From Kuafuiihalomonas sp039024635 (GTDB lineage Bacteria > Myxococcota > Kuafuiibacteriia > Kuafuiibacteriales > Kuafuiibacteriaceae), in NCBI GenBank assembly GCA_039024635.1, contig JBCCQA010000005.1, forward strand, positions 62,001 through 126,000: DNA of 64,000 bases, written 5' to 3'. A program made the translations under genes and the position numbers. A model generated the notes under the pieces. That model saw only the letters and a list, made by a program, of their open reading frames with translations, was not told where the DNA came from and did not search any database. Numbering within the stretch: position 1 is the first letter of the stretch; each line of letters opens with the position of its first letter. Shown in pieces: positions 25,335 to 33,487 of this stretch.

Positions 25335-25919
25335 ATGTCCCGCCAGAAACAGGCCCTGCCCTGGCTTGGGGTTGGGCTCCTTTTCCTGACCGCCTGTGCG
25401 AGCGGGTCCCTGAGGCCACCCGCCGAAGGCCTAGAGGCCTCCGCGGGCGCGGTGGCGGAGGAAGGTCGAGAGGACGGTCTGCTGCCGCCGGTGTTCACCG
25501 CCGATCAGATTCGCTCTGCGACCCCAGCCGGCCGAACCTACGTCTGGCGCTTCGAAGCCGGGGCTGAGGTCTCCATTCAGCGGCTTCGCTTCCTACGCGT
25601 GGATGACGAAGGAGCCGTGACCCGAAGCTATGCCGACGGCCAGGAAGGCCCCGAAGCCTACCTACGCTGGGAGGAGCTAGAGGCCCACGGGCGCTATCCG
25701 GATTCGACCACGACGCGATCGCGGACCGTGGTCGAAGTCCCTTTCGGCCGCTTCGAAGGTTGGCACTACACCAGCCAAGGGCCTAGCGAACGGACGGAGG
25801 TCTGGTTCGCCGACGAATTGCCGGGAGCGCCCATCCGTCAGCGGATCGAGAAGGACGGTCAACAGGTCTTCTTCATGGAGCTCCTCGACCATTCGGTCGA
25901 GCCCCTCTGGTCCGACTAG
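25335..25919 (+). CDS. Small lipoprotein of unknown function
   Basis: 194 aa. N-terminus MSRQKQALPWLGVGLLFLTACAS is a clear lipoprotein signal (lipobox LTAC). The open frame reaches back to 25236, but the first 33 codons lack any signal and the ATG at 25335 has an AAGGCGG box 5-10 nt upstream. The mature protein is Arg/Glu-rich with a beta-strand pattern (RTYVWRFEAGAEVSIQRLRF, VVEVPFGRFEGWHYTSQG, RTEVWFADELPGAPIRQRIE) that looks like a lipid- or polymer-binding barrel half, reminiscent of uncharacterised outer-membrane-associated lipoproteins. No family is named with confidence. Confidence 0.75.
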   Translation: MSRQKQALPWLGVGLLFLTACASGSLRPPAEGLEASAGAVAEEGREDGLLPPVFTADQIRSATPAGRTYVWRFEAGAEVSIQRLRFLRVDDEGAVTRSYADGQEGPEAYLRWEELEAHGRYPDSTTTRSRTVVEVPFGRFEGWHYTSQGPSERTEVWFADELPGAPIRQRIEKDGQQVFFMELLDHSVEPLWSD

Positions 25920-26052
25920 TGTGCAGGTGATGAAGTTCGACCAGGTTCCCGTCGAGAGCCGGGCTGGAAGCTCTGGACTCTGTGATCGGCACGCTGTTCC
26001 TCCTGTGGAAGCATCCGGTTCGTCCTGGAGCAGGAGCTCAGCCCGCCTCGAC

Positions 26053-27294
26053 TCACTTTTTCAGACCTTCGATTTGGCCGGCCCTGGCCAAGGCCAAGGC
26101 CTCGACGGACTGAACCTCGACGTAGCCCTGGCTGCTGGATGGATTGAGACCCGCAGAGGCCTCCATCGAGGAATCTTCGGCGTTGTAGATCGAGTGGGGC
26201 AAGTCGGCCAGGCTCTGGAAGTACAGGTTGCCCTTGTACAGCCCCACCCGGACGGTACCCGTCGCGTGTTTGCTCAGCACTTCGATCGCTGCCAGTGCCG
26301 CTCGATTGGCGGGGTCGAAGTAGCGGGCGTCATAGATTTGGTCGGCGACATAGGCCGACAACTGCTGGAACAAACGTGAGGCTCGCCGGTCCATCACAGC
26401 CTGGTAGACAGCGGTCAGACCGAAACCCAGGAGCTCCATGCCTGGCGCCTCGTACACGCCCCGGCTCTTGGTGCCGATGACTCGGCTCTCCAGAGCGTTC
26501 TTCATCCAGATGCCGTTTCGGCCGGCGACCTCATTGGCCTTCAGCATCAACGCCAACGGCGACATACTCTGTCCGTTGATGGCAACGCAGCGTCCCTCGA
26601 CGAAGCGAAGCTCGACCGTTTCGATCTCGTCGGGCGCTTCCTGAGGCCAAACGCCCATGATTGGCTCGACGATCAGGCAAGATGTATCGAGTTCCTCGAG
26701 GTCTTCGGCTTCGTGCGACAGGCCAGCCAGGTTGGCGTCGGTCGAGTAGCGCTTCCTTGGTCCGACCGAGGCCTCGATGCCTTTGGCCTCCAGGTAAGCC
26801 GCCATCTGTTTTCGGCCCGGGAACTGCTCCAAGAGCTCGGGGTCCCGCCAGGGGGCGTACACCCGCATGTCGGGCTGAAGCACGTTGGTGTAGCGCTCGA
26901 ACCGAAGCTGGTCGTTTCCTCGGCCGGTCGCTCCGTGGGCTAACACCGTGCAGCCGCGGGCACGCATTTCGGGCAGCAAGCCGCCGACCGTGACCGCCCG
27001 GGCGATGCCGGTGGTGTTCCAATACCCTCCGTCATAGGTGGCCTGGGCCCGCAAGACGGTGAAACAGGCTTCGGCCATCGCTTCCTTCAGGTCGACGACG
27101 TAGGTCTCGGCTCCGGTCGGTCGCATCTTCTCGACCACGCCCGAAATGTCCTCTTCGTCGGGCTGGGCCAAGTCGGCGGTGAAGCACAGCACCTCCACGC
27201 CCGCCTCCCGCAGGCGCGTCGTCACGGTCTTGCTGTCCAGGCCGCCGGAAACGCAGATGCCGACCCGCTCTCCGCGGAGCTCTTCCAGTCTCAT
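26053..27294 (-). CDS. argG: Argininosuccinate synthase
   Basis: Condenses citrulline and aspartate with ATP to argininosuccinate in arginine biosynthesis. 413 aa. The ATP pyrophosphatase P-loop CVSGGLDSKT lies at residues ~14-23; further family marks are HGATGRGNDQLRFE, ARAVTVGGL, KRYSTDANLAG, IGTKSRGVYEAPG and a C-terminal GLNPSSSQGYVEVQS. Compared with the common argG type, the Y-x-S/AYSGGLDTS N-terminus is replaced by CVSGGLDSKT and the nucleotide-specific residues vary, so it belongs to the longer, second ArgG group. It is a lone gene here; argH is not adjacent. Confidence 0.93.
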   Translation of the reverse strand: MRLEELRGERVGICVSGGLDSKTVTTRLREAGVEVLCFTADLAQPDEEDISGVVEKMRPTGAETYVVDLKEAMAEACFTVLRAQATYDGGYWNTTGIARAVTVGGLLPEMRARGCTVLAHGATGRGNDQLRFERYTNVLQPDMRVYAPWRDPELLEQFPGRKQMAAYLEAKGIEASVGPRKRYSTDANLAGLSHEAEDLEELDTSCLIVEPIMGVWPQEAPDEIETVELRFVEGRCVAINGQSMSPLALMLKANEVAGRNGIWMKNALESRVIGTKSRGVYEAPGMELLGFGLTAVYQAVMDRRASRLFQQLSAYVADQIYDARYFDPANRAALAAIEVLSKHATGTVRVGLYKGNLYFQSLADLPHSIYNAEDSSMEASAGLNPSSSQGYVEVQSVEALALARAGQIEGLKK

Positions 27295-27340
27295 CGAGGG
27301 AGGGGCCTAGCACGCTGCTGGCCCCCGGCGCTACGGCTTC

Positions 27341-28840
27341 TCAGCCCAAGGCCGCGCTCAGGGCAGCGATGAGGCGCTTGGGGTCATAGGGCTTGGGAAT
27401 GAAGACCGAGGAGGCAGGGGCCTGCGAAAGGGCATCCTCGCTGTAGCCGGTCGTAATGATGATGGGCAGCTCGCTTCGCTGCCGGTGCACCTGGCGAGCC
27501 ACCTCGATGCCCGAGACCTGAGGCATGACTACATCCAGGACGACTGCATCGACGGCTCCTCCGCGGGCTTCGAAGAGGCGCAGGGCCTGTTCGCCGTCCT
27601 TCGCCGACAAGACCTCGAAGCCGCTCCGCTTGAGCGTTCGGACGACCACGCGGCGAACGGCATCGTCGTCCTCGGCGATCAGAATGGTGCCTCCAGGGGC
27701 AGGTTGGGGACCCGAAGACTCCAGGCTCTGCGCCTCCCATCCATCGCCACTGCTCTCGTCGAGTTCGAAGCGGAGCGTAAACCGGGAGCCCTGGCCCTTC
27801 ATGCTGGAGACGTCGATTTCGGCGCCATGCTGCTTGACCGTGCCGTGGACGGAGGCCAGGCCGAGGCCGCTTCCTCGGCCCCGGGTGCTGAAGAAGGGCT
27901 CGAAGATCCGAGGAAGGTTGTTCTCGTCGATTCCCTCTCCGTTGTCCTCGACGATGACTTCGACGCGCTCCAGGCCGAGTCGCCGAGTCCGGATCGAGAG
28001 CCGAGGCGAGGGGCGACCCTCGAGGGCGTCTCGCGAATTCAGGCAGAGGTTGATGAGGGCCTGCTCGAGCTGATTCCGGTCGCCTTGGATCACCAAGGGC
28101 TCGGGGTCGAACTCGAAGTCGAGCTGGATATCCTCAGGGAGCAGACGAAGAAGGAGGGTCTTCGCGTCCTTCAGCACGCTTCGGAGATCGATGGGTTCGA
28201 AGCGCGTCTCCTGCCGACGTCCGAAGGCGAGCAGGCGATGGGCGAGGTCGGCGGCCCGGTGACAGGCCCCGGCCGCTTCGTCGAGCAGAAGTTGCCGCTC
28301 CTCGAAGTCTTCGGTGTCCCTCGTGAGCTCGATGTTCCCGAGGATGGCCACGAGCAGGTTGTTGAAGTCGTGGGCGACCCCGCCCGCCAGTTCGCCCAGC
28401 GAGGCCATGGTCCGGGCCCGTTCTTCCCGGGCCCGCATGTTCCGCTCCTCGGTCACGTCGATGACGCCACCGAAGATCTCCAGCGCCTTGCCATCCCCGT
28501 CCGCGTGTACTGCTCCAGTCGTGCGGATCCATCGGACCTCTTCGCCCAGACGGAGCCGGAGCTCGATGGGCGGAAACTCGCCGGTGACGATGGCCCTTTG
28601 GACGTGGTCCGCCGCGCGCTGAGCGTCGTCAGGGTGAATGGACTTCATGGCGTCCGCGAAGCTGAAGTCCTCCCGCTCCGGGTCAACGCCATAGATTCGC
28701 TTGGTGGTGCGGTCCCAGGTGATGAGGTCGCCCTCGATCACCCAATGCCACTGGCCCATTCCGGAGGCTTCGAGCGCCACCCGGAGGAACTCCTCTTGGC
28801 GGCGGAGTTCCGGAGACTTATGGTTCGGATTCGAGTCCAC
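27341..28840 (-). CDS. Soluble PAS hybrid histidine kinase
   Basis: 499 aa from GTG 28840, no membrane helix. PAS domain ~20-135 (VALEASGMGQWHWVIEGD, TKRIYGVDPER, EIFGGVIDVTEERN, ending in the PAC-type DVTE motif); HisKA with LAGGVAHDFNNLLVAI; HATPase with LNSRDALEG, EDNGEGID, RGRGSGLGLASV; C-terminal receiver with IAEDDDAVRRVV, LDVVMPQVSG (phospho-Asp) and the IPKPYD lysine. The arrangement matches cytoplasmic hybrid kinases of the HDFNN subgroup. Signal and output partner are not evident. It lies directly downstream of nothing on the same strand except the CBS gene, which is 117 bp further upstream. Confidence 0.92.
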   Translation of the reverse strand: MDSNPNHKSPELRRQEEFLRVALEASGMGQWHWVIEGDLITWDRTTKRIYGVDPEREDFSFADAMKSIHPDDAQRAADHVQRAIVTGEFPPIELRLRLGEEVRWIRTTGAVHADGDGKALEIFGGVIDVTEERNMRAREERARTMASLGELAGGVAHDFNNLLVAILGNIELTRDTEDFEERQLLLDEAAGACHRAADLAHRLLAFGRRQETRFEPIDLRSVLKDAKTLLLRLLPEDIQLDFEFDPEPLVIQGDRNQLEQALINLCLNSRDALEGRPSPRLSIRTRRLGLERVEVIVEDNGEGIDENNLPRIFEPFFSTRGRGSGLGLASVHGTVKQHGAEIDVSSMKGQGSRFTLRFELDESSGDGWEAQSLESSGPQPAPGGTILIAEDDDAVRRVVVRTLKRSGFEVLSAKDGEQALRLFEARGGAVDAVVLDVVMPQVSGIEVARQVHRQRSELPIIITTGYSEDALSQAPASSVFIPKPYDPKRLIAALSAALG

Positions 28841-28957
28841 CGGCGTGGGGCTCGCTTAGGTCCTGCGCAAACCAGTCGCAAGCCGGTGACTCATCAAAGA
28901 TAGTGCCGACGGCCAAAGATAACTACGGCCCTCGTTGAGGGGACCCTTAACGGGACG

Positions 28958-29371
28958 TCAGGAGTTCACGAGGTGCCGGACGAAGTCCGACTCGGTCAGA
29001 ATGCCCTCGAGTCTGTTGCCTTCCACCACCAAGAGGCAGCCGAGCTTGTTCTGAAGCATCAGTTCTCCCGCATCGCTAAGGCTGGTGTCGCCATCGATGG
29101 TCTCCGGCGAACGCGTCATGACCTGATCGACGGTCTGGGCCTGCAGGAAGTCGCGTTGCGTCGTCACCGGCATATCACTGACCTGGCCGAGGGTTCCGCG
29201 GAGCATGTCGCGGTGGGTCACGAGACCGACCACGGCGTCTTCGTCGTCCACCACGGGGACGTGTCGGAAGTGTCCAACCGTCATCAGGTCGTAGACCAGA
29301 CTCAGGTCGTCTTCAGGACGCACGGTGTCGGGCTGGGTGGTCATGAGGTCGCGGACTCGCAGGGTCTTCAT
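28958..29371 (-). CDS. Tandem CBS-domain protein
   Basis: 137 aa holding just two CBS motifs (a Bateman pair): VRDLMTTQPDTVRPEDDLSL with FRHVPVVDDEDAVVGLVTHR, then VDQVMTRSPETIDGDTSLSD with LGCLLVVEGNRLEGILTESD. Such stand-alone pairs bind adenine nucleotides (AMP, ATP, SAM) and act as energy or ligand sensors. Start: two ATGs lie six bases apart; the second (29371) has an AGGAG box six bases upstream and is preferred over 29377. A CCCTC/GAGGG hairpin at 28929-28941 follows the gene. It precedes the PAS hybrid kinase on the same strand, which may or may not be co-transcribed. Confidence 0.92.
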   Translation of the reverse strand: MKTLRVRDLMTTQPDTVRPEDDLSLVYDLMTVGHFRHVPVVDDEDAVVGLVTHRDMLRGTLGQVSDMPVTTQRDFLQAQTVDQVMTRSPETIDGDTSLSDAGELMLQNKLGCLLVVEGNRLEGILTESDFVRHLVNS

Positions 29372-29557
29372 GGTCATCTCCTGCGCAGTGAGGGATCACG
29401 CGCCGTGCCAGACCGTCGCCAGCGAGGAGCCCGGGCTCATGTCAGTTTGGGGTAACCGTCGTGGCTCCGGGACGTTCGGTACAGGTAGCAAGGGAGGTCT
29501 TCGAGGCCGGGCCAATCCGGTTGACCCCCAATCCGGGAAGGGGTGCTTTGCGCCGGG

Positions 29558-30334
29558 ATGAGCGGTCTCGACCTCGGTCCGCGCCTTCGACTTTCGCTGG
29601 GTCTGGGCTTGGCTGGCGCAGTCGCCTCCGCCTCGGTTCTTCCCTATGCGCTGAACTTGCAGGGCACTAGCCTCGCGGCGGTGGCGACCGGCGCCGGCAT
29701 CGAGGTATTCGCGCTATTGGCCATGGTGTTCGGCCAAGGCGCGGTCATCTGTTTGGTGCTGTCCTGGTTCGCTTCAGCCTGGGCCCTCAGCCTGGGCTTC
29801 ACCCTTCCTTTGTTCGGCCCATGGGCGGAAGGCCGAAGAGGTCGACTGCCAGGTTTTCATCTCGCCGTGGGACTCGGCACCGGCTTGGTCGCGGGTGGCG
29901 CCGTCTTGACCTTCTCGCTGTGGTTCACGCCCGCCGCGCTGATCTCGGCCGTCCCCAGCCCCCCTGGTCCTCTTCTCGGCTTGGGTGCGAGCTTCTATGG
30001 CGGGATTACGGAGGAGATCATCGCCCGATTCTTCCTCCTGACCGCCCTCACGGGCCTACTCCAAGGGCGGGCCGAGGAAGATGGGCGACAGCCTCTCCGC
30101 TTTTGGATGGCCAACGCCCTCGTCGCCGTTCTCTTCGCCTTGGGCCACGCGCCCACCCTGGCCGCGGCTGGGGTGCAGATGGAGGGCGCCGTTTGGGCCT
30201 ATCTGCTCGCCGGCAACGGAGGCGTGAGCCTCGCCTTCGGATGGCTGTATGGCCGCTACGGGCTCGAGACCGCCATGCTCGGCCATTTCACCACCGACCT
30301 CGTGCTCCACGTACTGGCGCCGGTTTTTGGCTGA
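29558..30334 (+). CDS. CPBP-family intramembrane protease
   Basis: 258 aa with about seven to eight membrane helices. The CAAX/CPBP (Abi, PF02517) catalytic motifs are present: GGITEEIIARFFLL (Glu-Glu and Arg of motif 1), LFALGHAPTL (His of motif 2) and the C-terminal LGHFTTDLVLH (His and Asp/Asn of the last motif). Family members are membrane-embedded glutamate-type proteases; some mature bacteriocins or protect against them, most have no assigned substrate. A GTG at 29543 is in frame five codons earlier; the ATG at 29558 was chosen as the family-like start. Confidence 0.88.
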   Translation: MSGLDLGPRLRLSLGLGLAGAVASASVLPYALNLQGTSLAAVATGAGIEVFALLAMVFGQGAVICLVLSWFASAWALSLGFTLPLFGPWAEGRRGRLPGFHLAVGLGTGLVAGGAVLTFSLWFTPAALISAVPSPPGPLLGLGASFYGGITEEIIARFFLLTALTGLLQGRAEEDGRQPLRFWMANALVAVLFALGHAPTLAAAGVQMEGAVWAYLLAGNGGVSLAFGWLYGRYGLETAMLGHFTTDLVLHVLAPVFG

Positions 30335-30605
30335 GGGTCCGGGGGCGGAGTGCGCCCTCGTACCGGGACGGGGATACAGCCGCTTCATGGTGGAGGTGGG
30401 CTGGTTCTCGGCTTCGCTTCATGTGGAGGCGCGAAGCGAATGGGCCTTGGCTTTCTCTGCTCGCCTGGGAAGCCGCCGTGCTGCTGTGGCTCCGGGACGA
30501 TGCCTAGGGCGAGCCGAAGCGCGGCCGCAGCTCTTGACGAATCCGCTGACTCGGCCGACTAGGTCTTGCTCCCAATTTCCTCGGTCATCGGCTAGCACTT
30601 CATCG
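30335..30605. other. Intergenic region upstream of yebC-like gene
   Basis: 271 bp between the CPBP gene stop and the YebC-family start. A frame of the next gene is open through this stretch back to 30249 but the encoded residues are Arg/Gly-rich noise. I see no RNA gene. The AT-richer patch just before the start (around 30566-30590) is the most promoter-like part, but no clear -35/-10 pair was found. Confidence 0.3.
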
Positions 30606-31343
30606 ATGGGTCGGACCTTCGAAAACCGCAAGCAGGCCATGGCCAAACGCGGGGATCGTGATGCCAAGGCCTTCACCAAGGCAGGGCGCCAGATCAGCAT
30701 GGCCGTGAAGTCGGGGGGCGGCGACCCCGACGCCAACCCGGCGCTCCGTCGCGCAATCCAGAATGCCCGCTCGGTCAACATGCCAAAGGACCGGATTCAG
30801 AACGCTATCGAAAAGGCCCTCGGTCTAGGAGACGAGGCCCAGTTTCAGGAGATCATGTACGAAGGCTACGGGCCCCATGGCGTGGCGATCCTGGTCGAGG
30901 CGGCAACCGACAACCCCACCCGCACGGTTGCCAACGTACGCCTGGCCTTCAAGAAGGGTGACGGCACCTTAGGGAACTCGGGGAGCGTCTCCTTCCTCTT
31001 CGACCAGTTCGGCGTTTTTCGGATTTCCCGGGAGGGCATCGATTCCGAAGCCCTGGAACTCGACCTGATCGACCACGGTCTGGAAGAGATGCTCGAAGGT
31101 GAGAACCCAGAAGGCGAGCCTTTGTTCGAGCTCCGGACCACTCGTGAGTCTTTCGGCCAGATGCAGTCGGCGCTGGAGGACCGAAAGATCGACGTGGAGT
31201 CCTCTGGCATCGCGTGGATTCCGAAGACCGCGACCCAGGTGAACGACGAAGAAGCGGATGCCGTCCTCGCGCTCGTCGAGCGCCTGGAAGAGGACGACGA
31301 CGTCCAACACGTGTTTAGTACTCTGGGTCCCGGTCCGGGCTGA
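30606..31343 (+). CDS. YebC/PmpR (TACO1)-family protein
   Basis: 245 aa, normal length for the family. The N-terminus MGRTFENRKQAMAKRGDRDA is a variant of the usual MAGHSKWANIKHRK start; GDPDANPALRRAIQNARSVN, MPKDRIQNAIEKAL, YEGYGPHGVAILVEAATDN and NPTRTVANVRLAFKK with GNSGSVSFLFDQFGV are family hallmarks. Bacterial YebC proteins were described as transcription regulators and more recently, with mitochondrial TACO1, as ribosome-binding factors that ease translation of proline stretches. The N-terminus fits the YeeN-like subgroup. The last codons (LGPGPG then TGA) form one arm and the loop of a perfect CCGGGC-TGA-GCCCGG hairpin. Confidence 0.93.
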   Translation: MGRTFENRKQAMAKRGDRDAKAFTKAGRQISMAVKSGGGDPDANPALRRAIQNARSVNMPKDRIQNAIEKALGLGDEAQFQEIMYEGYGPHGVAILVEAATDNPTRTVANVRLAFKKGDGTLGNSGSVSFLFDQFGVFRISREGIDSEALELDLIDHGLEEMLEGENPEGEPLFELRTTRESFGQMQSALEDRKIDVESSGIAWIPKTATQVNDEEADAVLALVERLEEDDDVQHVFSTLGPGPG

Positions 31344-31525
31344 GCCCGGCCCACCCATCTCCGCTCTCTCCTTCGGCCTCGACCTATCGGTCGAGCCTAC
31401 ATTCGCTCGCTCCGCGTTGCTTCGTCCGCTAGCGCGGCCTGCGCGCCTTGGTCTTGGGTCCCGGTCCGGGCTGAGCCCGGCCCACCCACCTCCGCTCTCT
31501 CCTTCGGCCTCGACCTATCGGTCGA
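31324..31525. repeat. Tandem 131-bp duplication containing yebC end and two hairpins
   Basis: A 71-bp segment at 31324-31394 recurs at 31455-31525 with one mismatch seen (CATCTCC versus CACCTCC); the copies are offset by 131 bp. Each copy contains the last codons of the YebC-family gene, a CCGGGC-TGA-GCCCGG inverted repeat (31335-31349 and 31466-31480) and a TCGACC-TATC-GGTCGA inverted repeat (around 31379-31394 and 31510-31525). The first copy ends the gene; the second lies free in the intergenic region. The spacer 31395-31454 is not repeated. A simple tandem duplication of the gene's 3' end and terminator-like region explains it. Confidence 0.85.
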
Positions 31526-31533
31526 ACGCGGTC

Positions 31534-32505
31534 TCAGGGCGTTTCCTTTCGGCCGTCGGCGTGAATAGCGAATCGGCCCTCTTCCTTGGCATGCACGGGA
31601 TCATGGGCCGGCCACGGCCAGCGACCGAACTTGCCGGCGCGGTAGTCGACGAAGGCCTGGCGGAGTTCGTCGGGGCTGTTCATGACGAAGGGGCCGTGGT
31701 GAGCCACCGGCTCCCCAATCGGTCGACCCTGTAGGAGCAGGTACTCGGTCGGGTGGGGGCCGCTCTCGATCCGCGTAGGGGCGTCGGCTCGGAGTCGGAT
31801 ACCGAGCGGACTTCCAAAAATCTCGCCCGCGACTTTGGTTTCGCTCCCTTCGAACCAGTACAGGGTGCGGTCGGTCCCCGGCCGAGCGGGGGGGAGGGTC
31901 CAGGTCGCGCTCGACTCCATCTTGATGGTCCACACCGCGACGTCGGCGGCCTCTTGCGCCGCGAAAGAGTCGGGGGGTGGCGGTGGGGCGTCCTTGCTTC
32001 CTAGACGACCCGCGGCCAGGAGGACCTCGGTGATGCGACCGGCTTCGTCCTTGAGCCTGACCCGAGGGATCTTCTCGTTCCACAGCATGGTGAAGTAGGG
32101 GTCGGCGAACTTCGACTTGGCCGGGAGGTTCAGCCATATCTGGAACAGCTCGCAGGTGTTGGCCTCGTCGCTCTTCAGCAGTGGAAACATCTCGGCGTGC
32201 TCGATGCCCCGTGCCGCCGTCATCCACTGCACGTCGCCCTGTCCGAAACGAGCGGTCGCGCCCAAGGAGTCGGCGTGATCAATGAAGCCCTTTCGCGCCA
32301 GGGTGATGGTCTCGAAGCCGCGGTGAGGGTGCCGCGGAAAGCCCGGAACCGATTCGCCGTGATACATGCGCCAGCCGTCGATTCCCCCGAAGTCCTGGCC
32401 GAGCGGACGACCCTGAAGTAGCTTCGGGTCCGGTCCCAGGTTGGGCCCACCCTGGGGATAGAAGTCCTGGTGGTGCACGCAGAACAGGAACGGATCGAAG
32501 CTCAT
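31534..32505 (-). CDS. Pirin-family protein
   Basis: About 323 aa. Cupin-fold pirin with the N-terminal metal motif region PRHPHRGFETITLARKG, GDVQWMTAARGIEHAEMF (His and Glu ligands), and a LFQIWLNLPAKSK core followed by PRVRLKDEAGRI in the C-terminal domain. Pirins bind iron; some oxidise quercetin, others bind transcription factors or pyruvate dehydrogenase. Role here is unknown. The frame extends to a GTG at 32544; ATG 32505 in front of SFDPFLFCVHHQDFYPQG fits the family N-terminus better, and either is possible. It converges on the duplicated yebC terminator region. Confidence 0.88.
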   Translation of the reverse strand: MSFDPFLFCVHHQDFYPQGGPNLGPDPKLLQGRPLGQDFGGIDGWRMYHGESVPGFPRHPHRGFETITLARKGFIDHADSLGATARFGQGDVQWMTAARGIEHAEMFPLLKSDEANTCELFQIWLNLPAKSKFADPYFTMLWNEKIPRVRLKDEAGRITEVLLAAGRLGSKDAPPPPPDSFAAQEAADVAVWTIKMESSATWTLPPARPGTDRTLYWFEGSETKVAGEIFGSPLGIRLRADAPTRIESGPHPTEYLLLQGRPIGEPVAHHGPFVMNSPDELRQAFVDYRAGKFGRWPWPAHDPVHAKEEGRFAIHADGRKETP

Positions 32506-32614
32506 CCACGGGAATCCGAGCTCGAAGGTCGACAGGATGCTCACATCGACAAGACTAGATGGCGGCTCTGGTCCTCGGCAGCGGAAAGCGCCCAGCGTCG
32601 ACTGAACGCACTGT

Positions 32615-33454
32615 TCATCCGGGCCGGACGGGAACCCGTGCGCGGAGGACCAGCGTAACGCCCTGGACCTCGGCGGAACGGGGCCCTCGAAGCGCCGCTC
32701 GGGCCTGGGCTAGAACTCGGAGGAGACCGCCCCCGAAGTCCGTTTCCGTGCGTGGAGCGTGTTCGGCCATGGCGGCCAAGGGCCGCTCCCAGCTCTCCAG
32801 AGGGGTGCGGGCGCTCTCGAGCCACTCCAGCCCCGCCGAACGCACCAAGGCTCGCGCGCCCTTTTCTGTCCAGCGGGTCAAATGGTGGGGCGGCGCGTCC
32901 AGGACCAGGTCCCGGGCGCGGCCCAGCCAGCCGTCGCCCATGGGCAGACCTAAGAAGACCTCACCGCCCGGCCGGAGTCCTCTCGTCAATGAGCTCAGGG
33001 CCTCAAGTGGATCCGGCAGGTGCTCGAGCACCTGAAAGCAGCAGGCGACGTCCCAGTGCTCGATGCCCGGCGGCCCCTCCTGGACGCCGGTCCAGTCCAA
33101 TTCGGGGGGCAGATGGCGACGAAAGTGGCCACGGCCGGGACCGAGTTCGAGCAGTCGACCCTGGGCCGGCATTCGCTGCGCCGACCATCGGAACTCGAAC
33201 TTGTCCCGGAGCGCATAACCCGGAAAGCGTTGAAGGGCTCGATAGAACGCGGCTCGACCTGGCGTAGGTGGCCAGAAGAAGTCCACGCCCGCATCGGATC
33301 GCCAAAGCGAGAGTTCGACACCTTCCAACTCCGGCGTGGCGAGGTTGAGGAACCATCGCCATCGTCGTTGGAGGGCTTGGCCGTCGACGGACCGAAGGTG
33401 GTGGACGGGCGCGATGTGGGTCGCAGGACAGCGGGGTTCGATGGTCCGGGTCAC
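32615..33454 (-). CDS. Class I SAM-dependent methyltransferase
   Basis: 279 aa from GTG 33454. A Rossmann methyltransferase core lies at ~110-215: motif I LLELGPGRGHFRRHL, then WDVACCFQVLEHLPDPLEAL (motif II plus the UbiE/BioC-like LEHLPDP) and LRPGGEVFLGLP. Substrate not identifiable. The first ~100 residues are Trp/Arg-rich (RRWRWFLNLATPELEGVEL). It sits 33 bp downstream of the coxB gene on the same strand, where coxA would be expected, so it may be transcribed with coxB. Confidence 0.85.
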   Translation of the reverse strand: MTRTIEPRCPATHIAPVHHLRSVDGQALQRRWRWFLNLATPELEGVELSLWRSDAGVDFFWPPTPGRAAFYRALQRFPGYALRDKFEFRWSAQRMPAQGRLLELGPGRGHFRRHLPPELDWTGVQEGPPGIEHWDVACCFQVLEHLPDPLEALSSLTRGLRPGGEVFLGLPMGDGWLGRARDLVLDAPPHHLTRWTEKGARALVRSAGLEWLESARTPLESWERPLAAMAEHAPRTETDFGGGLLRVLAQARAALRGPRSAEVQGVTLVLRARVPVRPG

Positions 33455-33487
33455 GAGGCAGCACCCGTCCCGGGCTAGATCAGCAGG

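Noticed and set aside
27485..28903. 472-aa plus-strand frame over the soluble hybrid kinase
   Set aside because: Antisense to conserved HisKA, HATPase and receiver motifs.
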